Assembly: GCA_903876735.1 (NCBI GenBank)
Contig: CAIRAW010000019.1
Span: 1 to 53,048 of the forward strand
DNA: 53,048 nucleotides
Direction of reading: 5' to 3'
Source: an uncultured beta proteobacterium
GTDB taxonomy: Bacteria; Pseudomonadota; Gammaproteobacteria; Burkholderiales; Burkholderiaceae_C
The translations under genes and the position numbers were made by a program. Shown piece by piece: positions 20,014 to 31,263 of this stretch (its first letter is position 1; each line of letters begins with the position of its first letter). Below the pieces are notes generated by a model. The model had not been told where the DNA came from. It saw only the letters and a program-made list of their open reading frames with translations, and searched no databases.

Positions 20014-20531
20014 TGAACCATTTCCTCAATCGATGCGGTGCCAGCCTGTTGCTGGGTGGCCTGCTGGTCTCGGCACAGGTTCAGGCGCAGGAGTTCCGGA
20101 TCGGCTTTGTCAGTACCGATCGGATTTTCAAGGAAGCCAGCACGGCCAAGGCGGCCCAGGGCAAACTGGAGCAGGAATTTTCCAAACGCGAGAAAGACCT
20201 GGTCGATCTGCAGGTTTCCTTGAAGTCAATGGCGGACAAGTTTGAGCGTGAGGCGCCGACCTTGCCTGAAGGCCAGCGTGCCAGCCGGCAGAAGCAGTTG
20301 GTGGACCAGGATCGCGAATTTCAGCGCAAGCGACGCGAATTCCAGGAAGATCTCAATTCCAGAAAAAATGAAGAGTTGCAGCAGGTGCTGGAGCGCGCCA
20401 ACAAGGTTGTCAAACAGGTCGCTGAACTTGAAAAATACGACCTGGTTTTGCAGGAAGCGGTCTATGTCAACCCAAAGCATGACATCACTGACAAAGTTAT
20501 CAAGGCCTTGAATTCGGGCGCTGGCAAGTAA
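20013..20531 (+). CDS. skp: Periplasmic chaperone Skp (OmpH family)
   Basis: Holds unfolded outer-membrane proteins in the periplasm before delivery to BamA. The 172-aa precursor has a signal peptide ending near VQAQE (about residue 26), then [18 protein letters not shown] long charged coiled coil (roughly residues 50-130) forms the tentacle arms. ATG overlaps the bamA stop codon (TAATG), so translation is coupled. Lengths and order bamA-skp-lpxD are standard. Confidence 0.94.
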   Translation: MNHFLNRCGASLLLGGLLVSAQVQAQEFRIGFVSTDRIFKEASTAKAAQGKLEQEFSKREKDLVDLQVSLKSMADKFEREAPTLPEGQRASRQKQLVDQDREFQRKRREFQEDLNSRKNEELQQVLERANKVVKQVAELEKYDLVLQEAVYVNPKHDITDKVIKALNSGAGK

Positions 20532-20551
20532 AGCGGCCAGGGCGTGTCAGC

Positions 20552-21556
20552 GTGGTTTTCAGTCTAGGCTTTATTGTTGAGCAACTCGGTGGCGAGTTGC
20601 ACGGCGATTCCGGACTTGTGATCGAAGGCCTGGCACCGCTTGAATCAGCAAACTGCGGACAACTGAGCTTTCTCAGCAACCCCAAATACCAGAGCCAGCT
20701 GGCGTCGTCCAAGGCGGGCTGCGTCATTGTCAGCACCCAGATGCGTGAAGTGGCACTGTTGCGCGGTGCCTGTATCGTCTCCGACCAGCCCTATCTTTAT
20801 TTCGCCCGCCTAACCCAGCTCTGGAAGAAAAGCCGGGTCCAGACCGATCGTCCGTTGCGTCATCCCAGCGCGGTCATCGATCCGCAGGCCTTTGTCCACC
20901 CGAGCGCCCGCATTGGCGCCCTGTGCGTGATCGAGCGCGGCGCCCGCATAGGGGCTGACACCGAACTCAAGTCGCGCGTCACGGTGGGGGAGGACTGTGT
21001 CATTGGCGCGCGCTGCCTGCTACACCCCGGCGTCGTGATCGGTGCTGATGGATTTGGCTTCGCACCCAATGCGGGCGCCTGGGAAAAGATTGAACAACTG
21101 GGGGCCGTGCAGATCGGCGACGATGTCGAGATCGGGGCCAATACCTGCATTGACCGTGGCGCGCTGCAAGACACCGTGATCAGCGACGGGGTCAAGCTCG
21201 ACAACCTGATCCAGATCGGCCACAACGTACACATCGGAAAGCACACCGCCATGGCGGGCTGTGTCGGAGTGGCGGGCAGCGCCACCATCGGCGCCCACTG
21301 CACCATTGGCGGTGCTGCCAACATCCTGGGGCATCTTGAACTCGGTGATGGCGTCAATATCTCGGTGGCCTCGGTCGTGACACGCTCGATTCTCAAACCT
21401 GGTCATTACACCGGCATCTTTCCGATCGATGACAACGCCAGCTGGGAAAAGAACGCGGCCTCGCTCAAGCAGTTGCACGGATTGCGCGCACGGGTCAGGT
21501 CGCTGGAAGATAAACTCAAGGCGTCCAGCATCGCAGGCCAGATTGGCGCGCAGTAA
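20552..21556 (+). CDS. lpxD: UDP-3-O-(3-hydroxyacyl)glucosamine N-acyltransferase
   Basis: Third step of lipid A synthesis: transfers a 3-hydroxyacyl chain from ACP to the 2-amino group. The 334-aa protein has the N-terminal uridine-binding domain ([12 protein letters not shown]), then a left-handed beta-helix of hexapeptide repeats from about residue 105, and a C-terminal helix. The region with [16 protein letters not shown] and [18 protein letters not shown], containing the catalytic His, is intact. Translation starts at GTG 20552, the only good start that keeps the conserved N-terminus. Confidence 0.96.
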   Translation: MVFSLGFIVEQLGGELHGDSGLVIEGLAPLESANCGQLSFLSNPKYQSQLASSKAGCVIVSTQMREVALLRGACIVSDQPYLYFARLTQLWKKSRVQTDRPLRHPSAVIDPQAFVHPSARIGALCVIERGARIGADTELKSRVTVGEDCVIGARCLLHPGVVIGADGFGFAPNAGAWEKIEQLGAVQIGDDVEIGANTCIDRGALQDTVISDGVKLDNLIQIGHNVHIGKHTAMAGCVGVAGSATIGAHCTIGGAANILGHLELGDGVNISVASVVTRSILKPGHYTGIFPIDDNASWEKNAASLKQLHGLRARVRSLEDKLKASSIAGQIGAQ

Positions 21557-21611
21557 GCAACGGCGCGCTGGCGCCAAATTTTTCCAACCCTGTTCCGAGT
21601 CAACTCAAGCC

Positions 21612-22052
21612 ATGATGGACATCCACAAAATTCTCAAGCAATTGCCGCACCGCTATCCGTTCCTGCTGGTGGACCGGGTACTTGAACTCGACAAGGGCAA
21701 AAGCATCAAGGCCTTGAAGAATGTCACGATCAACGAACCCTTCTTTGAAGGTCACTTCCCGAACCGTCCGGTAATGCCGGGTGTACTGATGCTCGAAGCG
21801 CTGGCGCAGGCGTCGGCCCTGCTGTCTTTCGATGCGCTGGGTGCTTCGCCGGATGACCAGATGATTTACTACTTCGCCGGCATGAACGACGTGCGCTTTC
21901 GCCGGCCGGTGGAGCCGGGCGATCAACTCATCCTCGAGGCTGAACTGCTGCGCATGAAGGCTGGCATTTTCAAGTTCAAGACGCGTGCCTTGGTGGGTGA
22001 CGAACTGGCAGTTGAAGCGGAGTTGACCTGCGCGGTTCGCGCCATCAAGTGA
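21612..22052 (+). CDS. fabZ: 3-hydroxyacyl-ACP dehydratase FabZ
   Basis: Dehydrates 3-hydroxyacyl-ACP in fatty acid elongation and competes with LpxA for its substrate, which explains its place in the lipid A cluster. The 146-aa hot-dog fold protein has [12 protein letters not shown] and the catalytic-His motif [22 protein letters not shown], whose Glu lies in the central helix. Two ATGs at 21612 and 21615 are both possible. The frame is open further upstream into lpxD, but that part is not family-like. Confidence 0.96.
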   Translation: MMDIHKILKQLPHRYPFLLVDRVLELDKGKSIKALKNVTINEPFFEGHFPNRPVMPGVLMLEALAQASALLSFDALGASPDDQMIYYFAGMNDVRFRRPVEPGDQLILEAELLRMKAGIFKFKTRALVGDELAVEAELTCAVRAIK

Positions 22053-22062
22053 GGGTACAGGC

Positions 22063-22857
22063 ATGACATCGATTCATTCGACGGCCGTTGTTGACCCTGC
22101 GGCAGAGCTTCATGAATCCGTGACGGTGGGGCCGTACACGGTGATCGGTCCGCACGTCAAGGTCGGTGCGGGCAGCAGCATTGGTGCGCATTGCGTGCTG
22201 GAAGGCCATACGACCATTGGTTGCAACAACCGCATCTTCCAGTTCAACTCCCTGGGGGCCATTCCGCAGGACAAGAAGTACGCTGGTGAGCCCTGCGAAT
22301 TGGTCATTGGCAACCGGAACACCATCCGCGAGTTTTGCACCTTCAACATTGGCTCCCCCGGTGATCTGGGCGTGACCCGGATTGGCGACGACAACTGGAT
22401 CATGGCTTACACCCACATCGCGCATGATTGCCAGATCGCCGACCACACGACGCTGGCCAATAACACAACACTGGGCGGTCATGTGCAACTTGGGCCATGG
22501 GTGACGGTTGGCGGACTTACCGGAATTCACCAGTTTGTGAAGGTCGGTGCGCACGCCATGGTCGGCTTTGCGAGCGCGGTATCGCAGGATGTCCCACCTT
22601 TCATGCTGGTGGATGGCAATCCGCTTGCGGTGCGGGGTGTCAACAGCATCGGTCTGCGCCGGCGCGATTTCACTTCCGCGCGACTGGCAGCCGTCAAGGC
22701 CATGCACAAGGCCTTGTACCGGGAAGACCTGACGCTGCAGGCGGCTTTGCTGCGTATCGCCGAAATCGCAAAGACCAGCCCCGATGCGGTGCAGGATGTC
22801 GAAATGATGCTGTCATTCCTGGCCCAATCCTCACCCACACGCGGCATTGCCCGCTGA
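22063..22857 (+). CDS. lpxA: Acyl-ACP--UDP-N-acetylglucosamine O-acyltransferase
   Basis: First step of lipid A synthesis: adds a 3-hydroxyacyl chain to UDP-GlcNAc in the cytoplasm. The 264-aa trimeric beta-helix protein shows hexapeptide repeats from [15 protein letters not shown] onward. The catalytic His is in [15 protein letters not shown], and the C-terminal helical domain follows [13 protein letters not shown]. It is placed 10 nt after fabZ and 15 nt before lpxB. Confidence 0.97.
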   Translation: MTSIHSTAVVDPAAELHESVTVGPYTVIGPHVKVGAGSSIGAHCVLEGHTTIGCNNRIFQFNSLGAIPQDKKYAGEPCELVIGNRNTIREFCTFNIGSPGDLGVTRIGDDNWIMAYTHIAHDCQIADHTTLANNTTLGGHVQLGPWVTVGGLTGIHQFVKVGAHAMVGFASAVSQDVPPFMLVDGNPLAVRGVNSIGLRRRDFTSARLAAVKAMHKALYREDLTLQAALLRIAEIAKTSPDAVQDVEMMLSFLAQSSPTRGIAR

Positions 22858-22872
22858 TTCGATGGGTCGGGC

Positions 22873-24069
22873 ATGATTGACGCGAGCGTGACTGGCGCAC
22901 CAGAGCCAATGGCCGACGCCAGTCCCTGTTTCGGCATGGTTGCCGGCGAAGCGTCAGGCGACCTGCTGGCCGGTTTGCTGCTGGACGGTCTGCGTGAGCG
23001 CTGGCCGGCCATGCGTGCGGTCGGTATCGGTGGTCCGCAGATGCGTCAGCGCGGCTTTGATGCATGGTGGCCGCATGACAAGCTCTCGGTGCACGGTTTC
23101 AGCTGGGAAGTGTTGCGACGTTTTCGCGAGATCCTGGGCATACGCAATCAACTCAAAGCCCGTCTGCTGCAGCAGCCGCCGGCGCTCTTCATCGGCGTCG
23201 ATGCCCCTGATTTCAACCTCGATCTGGAAGCGGCACTGCGCCGGCAGGGCATCAAGACCGTGCATTTTGTTGCGCCCTCGTTCTGGGCCTGGCGCGCGAA
23301 GCGGGTTGAAAAAATCCGTGCGAGCGTCGACCATGTGCTGTGCGTCTTCCCGTTTGAACCGGCGCTGCTGGCTGAGCACGGCATCGCCGCCACCTATGTC
23401 GGCCATCCGCTGGCCAATGTGATACCCATATTGCCTGACCGCGCCGCTGCACGCCAGCGGTTGGGCCTCGCGCCCGAGGATCTGGTGATTGCACTCCTGC
23501 CCGGCAGTCGGGGTTCCGAAGTACGCCATCTGGCTCTGCGCTTTTTTCAGGCGGCGGTTCTGCTGCAGCAACAGCGACCGTCCGTTAAATTCATTGTGCC
23601 GGCCATCCCCTCGCTGAAAGCCGAAATCGAGCGCGCTGCGGTGGCCTGCGGCGCGCTGCAACATCTGCAGATCGTCACGGGTGAATCGCACACGGTTCTG
23701 GCGGCCTGTGATGTGAGTCTGGTTGCCAGCGGCACGGCGACGCTGGAGGCAGCCCTGTTCAAGCGACCCATGGTGATCGCCTACCACATGAGCTGGCTGT
23801 CGTGGCAACTTGTGCGTCGGCGCATGCTGCAACCCTGGGTTGGTCTGCCCAATATTCTGTGCCGTGAGTTCGTGGTGCCAGAACTGTTACAGGACGCCGC
23901 CACCGCGCAAGCGCTTGCCCATGCCGTGCTGGACTGGCTTGATGCGGTAGAGCAGGCGCCGGAAAAAATTGCTGCTTTGCAGGAAAAATTTACCGCGCTG
24001 CATGTACAGTTGCAACGCGACACCCCCAGACTAGCAGCCCATGCGATCCAGCAAGTACTCCAGACCTGA
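22873..24069 (+). CDS. lpxB: Lipid-A-disaccharide synthase
   Basis: GT19 glycosyltransferase that joins UDP-2,3-diacylglucosamine and lipid X into the disaccharide. The 398-aa protein carries [42 protein letters not shown] and the nucleotide-binding [10 protein letters not shown], all conserved. The first 15 residues before CFGMVAGE are not conserved, so a slightly later start cannot be excluded, although MADASP at residue 13 is the only nearby alternative. It is followed by rnhB after 4 nt. Confidence 0.96.
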   Translation: MIDASVTGAPEPMADASPCFGMVAGEASGDLLAGLLLDGLRERWPAMRAVGIGGPQMRQRGFDAWWPHDKLSVHGFSWEVLRRFREILGIRNQLKARLLQQPPALFIGVDAPDFNLDLEAALRRQGIKTVHFVAPSFWAWRAKRVEKIRASVDHVLCVFPFEPALLAEHGIAATYVGHPLANVIPILPDRAAARQRLGLAPEDLVIALLPGSRGSEVRHLALRFFQAAVLLQQQRPSVKFIVPAIPSLKAEIERAAVACGALQHLQIVTGESHTVLAACDVSLVASGTATLEAALFKRPMVIAYHMSWLSWQLVRRRMLQPWVGLPNILCREFVVPELLQDAATAQALAHAVLDWLDAVEQAPEKIAALQEKFTALHVQLQRDTPRLAAHAIQQVLQT

Positions 24070-24073
24070 GCCA

Positions 24074-24673
24074 ATGGCCAAGTGGCAAGGCAAGCTGAAT
24101 TGGTCCGTTGACGGTCTAACGGCCGGTGTTGACGAGGCCGGGCGCGGCCCACTGGCCGGACCGGTGGTCGCTGCGGCGGTGATTCTTGATGACATGCAGC
24201 CAATTAAGGGCCTGGCTGACTCCAAGGTTCTGACAGCGTTGCGCCGAGAAAAATTGTTTGATGAGATTCGCGCCAAGGCCCTGTGCTGTTCCATTGCTGA
24301 AGCCAGCGTCGAGGAGATCGACCGGCTCAACATTTTGCAGGCCACCCTGCTGGCCATGCGCCGGGCCGTCGAAGGCCTGCGGCTCAAACCGACCAAGGTG
24401 CTGGTCGACGGCAACCGCCTGCCGGTGCTCGACGTCATGGCCGAAGCCATTGTCCGAGGCGACGCAACCGTTCCGTCGATTTCGGCGGCATCGATTCTGG
24501 CCAAGGTCCAGCGTGATCGCTGGTGCGTCGAACTGGACTTGCAATACCCGCAGTACGGCTTTGCCCGGCACAAGGGTTATGGCACGGCCGAGCACCTGGC
24601 GGCCTTGAAGGCCCATGGTGCCTGTCCGCAGCACCGCAAGACTTTTCGGCCGGTGACCGAGGTTCTTCAATGA
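24074..24673 (+). CDS. rnhB: Ribonuclease HII
   Basis: Removes RNA from RNA-DNA hybrids and initiates ribonucleotide excision repair. The 199-aa protein has the catalytic motif [14 protein letters not shown] near the N-terminus and the other acidic residues in LADSKVLT and [23 protein letters not shown] follows. ATG at 24074 gives MAKWQGKL. The open frame upstream overlaps lpxB and is not family-like. It overlaps the next gene by 4 nt (ATGA). Confidence 0.95.
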   Translation: MAKWQGKLNWSVDGLTAGVDEAGRGPLAGPVVAAAVILDDMQPIKGLADSKVLTALRREKLFDEIRAKALCCSIAEASVEEIDRLNILQATLLAMRRAVEGLRLKPTKVLVDGNRLPVLDVMAEAIVRGDATVPSISAASILAKVQRDRWCVELDLQYPQYGFARHKGYGTAEHLAALKAHGACPQHRKTFRPVTEVLQ

Positions 24674-25464
24674 CTGCGCCGCAAGTTCAGCGCATCACGT
24701 CGCGCGACAACCCCTTGATCAAGACCCTGCGCCGCCTGACGCAGGACAGCGGCGCTTACCGCAAGCTGGGTCAGGTCTGGATCGAAGGCGATCATCTGTG
24801 TCGTGCCGCGTTGGAGCGCGGCGTCAAGCCGCTCACCGCTGTGTTTTCAGAGTCATTCTGGCAGCAGGCGAATGCGCAGTGGGCCGCTGCAGCGCGCCAG
24901 AACATCGTAATCGCCGATGCCCTGTTCGCCGGAATCAGCGCACTGGAGTCGCCCGCGAGCATGGGTTTTGTGCTGGAGCTCTCACCCCCAACTGCCTTGC
25001 AGCCGGCAGCGCCGTCGGTCATTCTGGACCGGGTACAGGACGCCGGCAACGTCGGCTCCATCCTGCGCAGTGCCGGCGCCTTCGGTTTCAAGCAGGTCAT
25101 TGCCCTCAAGGGTACGGCCGCGCTGTGGAGCCCCAAGGTGCTGCGCGCCGGCATGGGCGCGCACTGGGGTCTGCAACTGATTGAAGGCCTGACATTGCCG
25201 GAATTGAGCGCGCTGACGCTGCCGATCATCGTCACCAGTTCGCATCGCGGTGACTATTTGCACCAGGCGCTGAGCGAAAAGGCGCTGCCTTTTCCTTGTG
25301 CCTGGACGCTCGGGCACGAAGGGCAGGGCGTCAGCCCCGAAATCGAAGCCCTTGCCAGCGTCCATGTGCGTATCGCACAGCCCGGCGGCGAAGAATCGCT
25401 CAATGTCGCCGCCGCCGCCGCCATTTGCCTGCACGCGAGCGCCACCGTCGCGCTCAAGGGATGA
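24670..25464 (+). CDS. SpoU/TrmH-family RNA 2'-O-methyltransferase
   Basis: SPOUT-class methyltransferase that 2'-O-methylates rRNA or tRNA using SAM through a deep trefoil knot. In the 264-aa protein the N-terminal substrate-binding domain ([17 protein letters not shown]) is followed by motif 1 [14 protein letters not shown]. The SAM-knot motifs [12 protein letters not shown] and [14 protein letters not shown] come next. The exact RNA target cannot be assigned between RlmB-like and TrmH-like groups. It is coupled to rnhB by an ATGA overlap and ends the lipid A operon. Confidence 0.9.
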   Translation: MTAPQVQRITSRDNPLIKTLRRLTQDSGAYRKLGQVWIEGDHLCRAALERGVKPLTAVFSESFWQQANAQWAAAARQNIVIADALFAGISALESPASMGFVLELSPPTALQPAAPSVILDRVQDAGNVGSILRSAGAFGFKQVIALKGTAALWSPKVLRAGMGAHWGLQLIEGLTLPELSALTLPIIVTSSHRGDYLHQALSEKALPFPCAWTLGHEGQGVSPEIEALASVHVRIAQPGGEESLNVAAAAAICLHASATVALKG

Positions 25465-25466
25465 AT

Positions 25467-25558
25467 GGGTCGAAACATGCAAGCCGAGTCAATTTTCCGC
25501 CGGGCCGCCCCAAGGAAATGACGTTCGGCGTGAGCCAAAATTAGCCCCCTCGGGGGGC
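25467..25558. repeat. Dispersed Comamonadaceae-type intergenic repeat
   Basis: Between the methyltransferase and carA lies a string that includes CGAAACATGCAAGCCGAGTC and the palindrome GCCCCC-tcg-GGGGGC (25544-25558). I recall similar strings in many Comamonadaceae intergenic regions. Within this single window there is no second copy, so repetitiveness is inference. The palindrome may also terminate the upstream operon. Confidence 0.45.
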
Positions 25559-25600
25559 AGCGCAGTACACGCAGTGACAAGCGTGGGGGCAACGTTCAGC

Positions 25601-25606
25601 TATAAT
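25601..25606 (+). promoter_or_regulatory. Candidate carA promoter -10 box
   Basis: A consensus TATAAT lies 123 nt before the carA GTG. No good -35 sits at 16-18 nt. The implied leader of about 115 nt could carry control by arginine or pyrimidines, but no operator was recognised. Confidence 0.5.
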
Positions 25607-25728
25607 CGGACGCCTCACCGCACCCGGTACGCCTAGCGCACGCTCAAGCCACTTCCCTCGACAAAGCAAGCCAAGAACAGTCTCTTGCGCGCGCGTGGGC
25701 GTACCCGGAAACCCATACGGAGAACCCA

Positions 25729-26925
25729 GTGCTTTTGTCTTTACAGGGAACATGTCCCCCCGCCATCTTGGCGCTCGCAGACGGTACGGTGTTTGTCGGT
25801 AATTCCATCGGAGCCAGTGGCTCCACCGTCGGCGAAGTGGTGTTCAACACCGCGATGACCGGCTACCAGGAAATTCTCACAGACCCGAGCTACTGCCAGC
25901 AGATCGTCACGCTCACCTACCCGCACATCGGCAACTACGGCGTCAATGCCGAAGACGTTGAAGCGGCCCGTGTTCACGCAGCCGGCCTGATCATCAAGGA
26001 TCTGCCGCTGGTAATGTCCAATTTCCGCGCCAGCATGACGCTGCCGCAGTACCTGCTGCAACAAAATACCGTTGCCATCGCCAATATCGATACGCGCCAG
26101 TTGACGCGCCATCTGCGCACGCACGGGGCGCAAAACGGCTGCATTCTGGCTTTGCCCGTGGGCAGCGAGGTAACCCAGGCCGCGATTGACCAGGCGCGCG
26201 CGCTGGCGCAGTCCGCTCCCAGCATGGCCGGCACCGATCTGGCCAAGGTGGTGTCGACCAAGGCCGCCTACGCGTGGACGCAAACCGAGTGGCAGCTGGC
26301 GCGGCCGCAGGGTGGTCCTGGCTATGGCGAGCAATCGGCTCCTAAGTTTCATGTGGTCGCCTATGACTTTGGCGTCAAGTTCAACATTCTGCGCATGCTG
26401 GCCGAGCGCGGCTGTCGCGTCACGGTAGTGCCGGCCCAGACCAGCGCCGCCGAGGTGCTCAAGCTCCAGCCTGACGGCATCTTCCTGAGCAATGGGCCCG
26501 GCGACCCGCAGCCTTGTGACTACGCGATCTCGGCGGTCGCGACGCTGATGGAAACCGGCATTCCGACCTTTGGCATCTGCCTGGGCCATCAGATCATGGC
26601 GCTGGCCAGTGGCGCCAAGACTTTCAAGATGAAGTTCGGCCACCACGGTGCCAACCACCCGGTGAAAAACCTGGCTGACGGTCGCGTCAGCATCACGAGC
26701 CAGAACCACGGTTTTGCTGTCGATGAAAAGACCTTGCCCGCCAACTTGCGCGCCACGCACATCAGCCTGTTTGACGGCACGCTGCAGGGGCTGGAGCGCA
26801 CCGATCGGCCGGCCTTCTGCTTCCAGGGTCACCCGGAAGCCTCGCCTGGTCCGCACGACATTGCTTATTTGTTTGACCGCTTTACGGCGCTGGTGGGGCA
26901 AGCCCAGGAGAAGAAGAATGCCTAA
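25729..26925 (+). CDS. carA: Carbamoyl-phosphate synthase small subunit
   Basis: Glutamine amidotransferase subunit that supplies ammonia to CarB for carbamoyl phosphate, the precursor of arginine and pyrimidines. The 398-aa protein has the N-terminal CPSase domain ([27 protein letters not shown] split across the start). The class I glutaminase follows, with catalytic Cys in [15 protein letters not shown] and the His-Glu pair in [13 protein letters not shown]. Translation starts at GTG 25729 after GGAGA. It overlaps carB by 8 nt. Confidence 0.97.
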   Translation: MLLSLQGTCPPAILALADGTVFVGNSIGASGSTVGEVVFNTAMTGYQEILTDPSYCQQIVTLTYPHIGNYGVNAEDVEAARVHAAGLIIKDLPLVMSNFRASMTLPQYLLQQNTVAIANIDTRQLTRHLRTHGAQNGCILALPVGSEVTQAAIDQARALAQSAPSMAGTDLAKVVSTKAAYAWTQTEWQLARPQGGPGYGEQSAPKFHVVAYDFGVKFNILRMLAERGCRVTVVPAQTSAAEVLKLQPDGIFLSNGPGDPQPCDYAISAVATLMETGIPTFGICLGHQIMALASGAKTFKMKFGHHGANHPVKNLADGRVSITSQNHGFAVDEKTLPANLRATHISLFDGTLQGLERTDRPAFCFQGHPEASPGPHDIAYLFDRFTALVGQAQEKKNA

Positions 26926-29900
26926 GCGCACCGACATCAAGAGCGTCCTCATCATCGGCGCCGGCCCGATCGTCATCGGTCAGGCGTGCGAGTTCGATTA
27001 TTCCGGCGTGCAGGCCTGCAAGGCGCTGCGCGAAGAAGGCTACAAGGTTATCCTGATCAACAGCAACCCGGCAACAATCATGACCGATCCGGCCACGGCC
27101 GACGTCACCTACATCGAACCCATCACCTGGCAAACAGTCGAGAAAATCATCGCCAAGGAGCGTCCCGACGCCATCCTGCCGACCATGGGCGGCCAGACTG
27201 CGCTCAACTGTGCGCTCGACCTCTGGCACAACGGTGTGCTGGAAAAATACAAGGTCGAACTGATTGGCGCCAGCCCCGAAGCCATCGACAAAGCCGAAGA
27301 CCGCCTGAAGTTCAAGGACGCCATGACCAAGATCGGTCTGGGCTCGGCGCGCTCGGGCATTGCGCACTCGATGGACGAAGCCTGGACGGTGCAAAAGACG
27401 CTGGGTTTCCCCACCGTCATCCGCCCGAGTTTCACGCTCGGTGGCACCGGCGGCGGCATTGCCTATAACGCCGAAGAGTTTGAAGTGATCTGCAAGCGCG
27501 GCCTCGAAGCCTCGCCAACCAGCGAACTGCTGATCGAGGAATCGCTGCTGGGCTGGAAAGAGTTCGAGATGGAAGTGGTGCGCGACAAGGCGGACAACTG
27601 CATCATTATCTGTTCGATCGAAAACCTCGACCCGATGGGCGTGCACACCGGCGACTCGATCACGGTGGCGCCGGCGCAGACGCTGAGCGACAAGGAATAC
27701 CAGATCCTGCGCAATGCCTCCTTGGCCGTGCTGCGCGAGATCGGCGTCGATACCGGCGGCTCCAATGTCCAGTTTGCCATCAACCCGGTTGATGGGCGCA
27801 TGGTGGTGATCGAGATGAACCCGCGCGTCTCGCGTTCTTCGGCGCTGGCCTCCAAGGCGACCGGTTTTCCGATTGCCAAGGTCGCTGCCAAACTGGCGGT
27901 CGGCTACACGCTCGACGAGTTGCGCAACGACATCACGGGCGGCGCGACGCCAGCCAGTTTCGAGCCCAGCATCGATTACGTCGTCACCAAGATTCCGCGT
28001 TTTGCCTTCGAAAAATTCCCGGCTGCCGACAGTCGCCTGACGACGCAGATGAAATCGGTTGGTGAAGTGATGGCCATTGGCCGCACCTTTCAGGAGTCGT
28101 TCCAGAAGGCCCTGCGCGGCCTGGAGGTCGGCGTTGACGGCATGAACGAGAAAACGCAGGACCGTGAACTGCTGGAGAAAGAACTCGGCGAGCCCGGACC
28201 TGAGCGCATCTGGTATGTCGGGGACGCCTTTGCCGCCGGCTGGAGCGTGGAAGAAGTCCATGCCATCACCAGGATCGACCGCTGGTTCCTGGTGCAGATC
28301 GAGCAGATCGTCAAGATCGAACTCGAGATCGAGCACCTGCCAGTGCCTGCTGGCGGCACGGCGCTTGACGGCATTGACGCTGCCACGCTGCGCGCGCTGA
28401 AGCAAAAAGGCTTTTCCGATCGCCGCCTGGCGCGCCAGTTCAAGACCACCGACACCGCGATCCGCGAGAAGCGCCGCGCCCTCGGTGTGCGCCCGGTCTA
28501 CAAGCGCGTCGATACCTGCGCCGCTGAGTTTTCCACCAACACCGCTTACCTGTATTCAACCTACGAGGCGCACAGCCCGTTTGACAGCGCCAGTGAGTGC
28601 GAGGCTGAGCCGACCACGCGCAAGAAGATCATGGTGCTCGGCGGCGGCCCGAACCGCATCGGCCAGGGCATCGAGTTCGATTACTGCTGCGTCCATGCCG
28701 CCTTGGCCATGCGCGAGGACGGTTACGAGACCATCATGGTCAACTGCAACCCCGAGACCGTTTCCACCGACTACGACACATCGGATCGTCTGTACTTTGA
28801 GCCGCTGACGCTGGAAGACGTGCTGGAGATCGTGGACAAGGAAAAGCCCTTTGGCGTGATCGTCCAATACGGCGGACAGACGCCGCTCAAACTCGCGCTC
28901 GACCTTGAAGCCAATGGTGTGCCCATCATCGGCACCTCGCCTGACATGATTGACGCCGCCGAAGACCGCGAGCGCTTCCAGAAACTGCTGCACGCCCTGG
29001 GTCTGCGCCAACCACCCAACGCCACGGCGCGCACCGAGCCCGAGGCCCTGGAGAAGGCGGCCGCGCTCGGCTACCCGCTGGTGGTGCGTCCGAGCTATGT
29101 GCTCGGTGGTCGCGCCATGGAGATCGTGCATGAGCAGCGCGACCTTGAGCGTTACATGCGTGAGGCAGTCAAGGTCAGCCACGATTCGCCCGTGCTGCTC
29201 GACCGCTTCCTCAATGACGCGATCGAATGCGATGTGGATTGCGTGCGCGATGCCGCCATTGGTGGCGAGCCCGGCCATACCTTCATCGGCGGTGTCATGG
29301 AACACATCGAACAGGCAGGCGTCCACAGCGGTGACTCGGCCTGCTCGTTGCCGCCCTACAGCTTGAGCGCGGAGACGGTTACCGAGATCAAGCGCCAGAC
29401 TGCGGCCATGGCCCATGCACTGAACGTTGTGGGGCTGATGAACGTGCAGTTCGCGATCCAGAACATCGACGGCAAGGACGTGATCTTTGTGCTTGAAGTG
29501 AATCCGCGCGCGTCGCGCACCGTTCCCTTTGTCTCCAAGGCTACCGGCATTCAACTGGCCAAGGTGGCGGCGCGTTGCATGGTGGGCCAGTCGCTGGCAT
29601 CACAAGGCATCGGTGCCGAGGTGAACCCACCGTATTTCAGCGTCAAGGAAGCGGTCTTTCCCTTCGTCAAGTTCCCGGGCGTCGATACCATCCTCGGCCC
29701 CGAGATGAAATCGACCGGCGAGGTTATGGGCGTGGGCAAGACCTTTGGCGAGGCTTTTGTGAAGTCGCAAATCGGTGCCGGCACCAAACTGCCGCGTTCC
29801 GGCAAGGTTTTCATCTCAGCCAAGAACAATGACAAGCCGCGCGCCATTGAAGTTGCGCGCGCACTGCTGGACATGGGTTTTGTGGTGGTGGCAACCCGCG

Positions 29901-30205
29901 GCAGCGCAGCCGCCATCAACGCTGCCGGCGTCCCCTGTACCGTTGTGAACAAAGTCACTGAAGGGCGACCGCACATCGTGGACATGATCAAAAACAACGA
30001 GATTGCGATGGTCATCCATACCGTGGAAGAGCGCCGCAATGCGATCGCTGATTCGCGCCAGATCCGTACTTCGGCCCTGTTGGCGCGGGTGACGACCTTC
30101 ACAACGATTGCCGGGGCTGAAGCGGCTGTGCAGGGCATGCCGCATCTGGATCGGCTGGAAGTGATTTCGGTGCAGGAAATGCACGCGCAACTCCGTGCTG
30201 CATAA
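26918..30205 (+). CDS. carB: Carbamoyl-phosphate synthase large subunit
   Basis: Uses two ATP, bicarbonate and CarA-derived ammonia to make carbamoyl phosphate. The 1095-aa protein has two ATP-grasp halves, each with its Rossmann-like start ([20 protein letters not shown] and [19 protein letters not shown]). An oligomerisation domain lies between them and a C-terminal MGS allosteric domain begins near [14 protein letters not shown]. It is slightly longer than E. coli CarB (1073). ATG at 26918 is preceded by GGAG. The frame is open further upstream inside carA but has no homology to the family. Confidence 0.98.
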   Translation: MPKRTDIKSVLIIGAGPIVIGQACEFDYSGVQACKALREEGYKVILINSNPATIMTDPATADVTYIEPITWQTVEKIIAKERPDAILPTMGGQTALNCALDLWHNGVLEKYKVELIGASPEAIDKAEDRLKFKDAMTKIGLGSARSGIAHSMDEAWTVQKTLGFPTVIRPSFTLGGTGGGIAYNAEEFEVICKRGLEASPTSELLIEESLLGWKEFEMEVVRDKADNCIIICSIENLDPMGVHTGDSITVAPAQTLSDKEYQILRNASLAVLREIGVDTGGSNVQFAINPVDGRMVVIEMNPRVSRSSALASKATGFPIAKVAAKLAVGYTLDELRNDITGGATPASFEPSIDYVVTKIPRFAFEKFPAADSRLTTQMKSVGEVMAIGRTFQESFQKALRGLEVGVDGMNEKTQDRELLEKELGEPGPERIWYVGDAFAAGWSVEEVHAITRIDRWFLVQIEQIVKIELEIEHLPVPAGGTALDGIDAATLRALKQKGFSDRRLARQFKTTDTAIREKRRALGVRPVYKRVDTCAAEFSTNTAYLYSTYEAHSPFDSASECEAEPTTRKKIMVLGGGPNRIGQGIEFDYCCVHAALAMREDGYETIMVNCNPETVSTDYDTSDRLYFEPLTLEDVLEIVDKEKPFGVIVQYGGQTPLKLALDLEANGVPIIGTSPDMIDAAEDRERFQKLLHALGLRQPPNATARTEPEALEKAAALGYPLVVRPSYVLGGRAMEIVHEQRDLERYMREAVKVSHDSPVLLDRFLNDAIECDVDCVRDAAIGGEPGHTFIGGVMEHIEQAGVHSGDSACSLPPYSLSAETVTEIKRQTAAMAHALNVVGLMNVQFAIQNIDGKDVIFVLEVNPRASRTVPFVSKATGIQLAKVAARCMVGQSLASQGIGAEVNPPYFSVKEAVFPFVKFPGVDTILGPEMKSTGEVMGVGKTFGEAFVKSQIGAGTKLPRSGKVFISAKNNDKPRAIEVARALLDMGFVVVATRGSAAAINAAGVPCTVVNKVTEGRPHIVDMIKNNEIAMVIHTVEERRNAIADSRQIRTSALLARVTTFTTIAGAEAAVQGMPHLDRLEVISVQEMHAQLRAA

Positions 30206-30244
30206 GGGCGGGCTGACAAAACGGCATAATCACACCCTTCAGTG

Positions 30245-30284
30245 AGGGGGCCGAACCGGTTGCCGGTCAGTCCCCTGATGTTTT
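30245..30284 (+). terminator. Stem-loop terminator candidate after carB
   Basis: Two nested stems, AGGGG/CCCCT outside and ACCGG/CCGGT inside, are followed by GATGTTTT. It is a plausible but imperfect intrinsic terminator of carAB. Confidence 0.5.
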
Positions 30285-30288
30285 AACG

Positions 30289-30320
30289 CCGCCGCACGGC
30301 AACGCGCGGCGGTTTGCTTT
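30289..30320 (+). terminator. Second stem-loop before greA
   Basis: CCGCCGC/GCGGCGG stem of 7 bp with a 10-nt loop, followed by TTTGCTTTT. It follows directly on the previous hairpin, so the carB-greA gap holds two hairpins in tandem. This could be a double terminator or a greA leader attenuator. Confidence 0.5.
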
Positions 30321-30344
30321 TGTATAAACCCAACGGAGCAGTAC

Positions 30345-30821
30345 GTGGCTACCATTCCCATTACCAAGCGCGGCGCTGCAAAGCTCAAGGCTGAACTGCA
30401 CAAACTCAAGACGGTTGACCGTCCCTGGGTCATCAACGCCATCGCCGAGGCGCGCGCGCAAGGCGACCTGAGTGAAAACGCCGAGTACGAGGTCGCCAAG
30501 GACCGCCAGGGTTTCATCGAAGGGCGGATCCAGGAGATCGAAGGCAAACTGTCGGCTTGCCAGATCATCGACCCGGCGGAACTGAACGCCGCTGGACGCG
30601 TGGTGTTTGGCGCTACCGTGAAACTCGAGGACGAGGATTCTGGCAATATGGTGACCTATCAGATCGTGGGTGAAGACGAGGCCGATATCAAACTTGGATT
30701 GATCAACATTGGCAGTCCGATCGCCCGCGCGCTGATCGGCAAGGAAGAAGGCGACAGCGCCGAAGTGCAAGCGCCCGGTGGCATCAGGCATTACGAGGTG
30801 GTGGCGGTCAGCTACATCTAA
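30345..30821 (+). CDS. greA: Transcription elongation factor GreA
   Basis: Rescues backtracked RNA polymerase by stimulating cleavage of the nascent RNA 3' end. The 158-aa protein has the N-terminal coiled coil with the acidic tip motif GDLSENAEYEVAKDRQGFIE and the C-terminal FKBP-like domain. It starts at GTG 30345 after GGAG. Length is the family standard of 158. GreB is less likely because of length and of ITKRGAAKLKAELHKLK. It lies 4 nt before a small membrane protein gene. Confidence 0.96.
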   Translation: MATIPITKRGAAKLKAELHKLKTVDRPWVINAIAEARAQGDLSENAEYEVAKDRQGFIEGRIQEIEGKLSACQIIDPAELNAAGRVVFGATVKLEDEDSGNMVTYQIVGEDEADIKLGLINIGSPIARALIGKEEGDSAEVQAPGGIRHYEVVAVSYI

Positions 30822-30825
30822 GACC

Positions 30826-31242
30826 ATGCTGCGTCTCGCCATTTGGGTCGCCGCGCTGTGGTGGTGCAGCCTGAGTCTGATCGGCTTTCTGGTGGTGCCG
30901 CTGCTGTTCGCGCATTTGCCGACGCCGGCCATGGCCGGCAGCATGGCCGCCAAATTGTTTCAGGCTCAGACCTGGGTGTCCGTTCTGTGTGGCGTGTTGC
31001 TGTTGCTGGGAACCCGCGCCAAGCCTTCACTTGCGCGGGAGCCGATTGCGCCGGATGCCGTGTTGTTCATCGTGGGCGGCATGCTGCTGGCACTGCTATC
31101 GGAATTCGCGGTCGCACCCCACATCGTGGCGCGAGAGAACCTGCGCTTGTGGCACAACGTTGGCAGTGCCATGTTTGTCTTGCAGTGGCTGTGCGCCGGG
31201 CTTGTTTTCTGGAAACTGACGCCGCCAGCCTCGGACGCTTGA
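30826..31242 (+). CDS. DUF4149-type integral membrane protein
   Basis: A 138-aa protein with four predicted hydrophobic segments at about residues 5-27, 45-60, 72-92 and 110-130. It resembles the DUF4149 (TMEM205-like) family that commonly follows greA in betaproteobacteria. The conserved LWHNVGSAMF lies before the last helix. ATG at 30826 lies 4 nt after the greA stop; the frame is also open within greA, but that is not used. Function is unknown. Confidence 0.75.
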   Translation: MLRLAIWVAALWWCSLSLIGFLVVPLLFAHLPTPAMAGSMAAKLFQAQTWVSVLCGVLLLLGTRAKPSLAREPIAPDAVLFIVGGMLLALLSEFAVAPHIVARENLRLWHNVGSAMFVLQWLCAGLVFWKLTPPASDA

Positions 31243-31263
31243 AGAGGCGCCCTGCGCCGGATG

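Noticed and set aside
26714..26917. Upstream extension of carB within carA
   Set aside because: The extra 68 residues are read from carA in a second frame and are not family-like; the ATG at 26918 gives the normal N-terminus.
25741..26976. 411-codon minus-strand frame opposite carA
   Set aside because: Lies entirely over the well-supported carA and has no recognisable protein features.
26882..28405. 507-codon minus-strand frame opposite carB
   Set aside because: Shadow of the coding strand; His/Arg-rich low-complexity product and no independent start signals.
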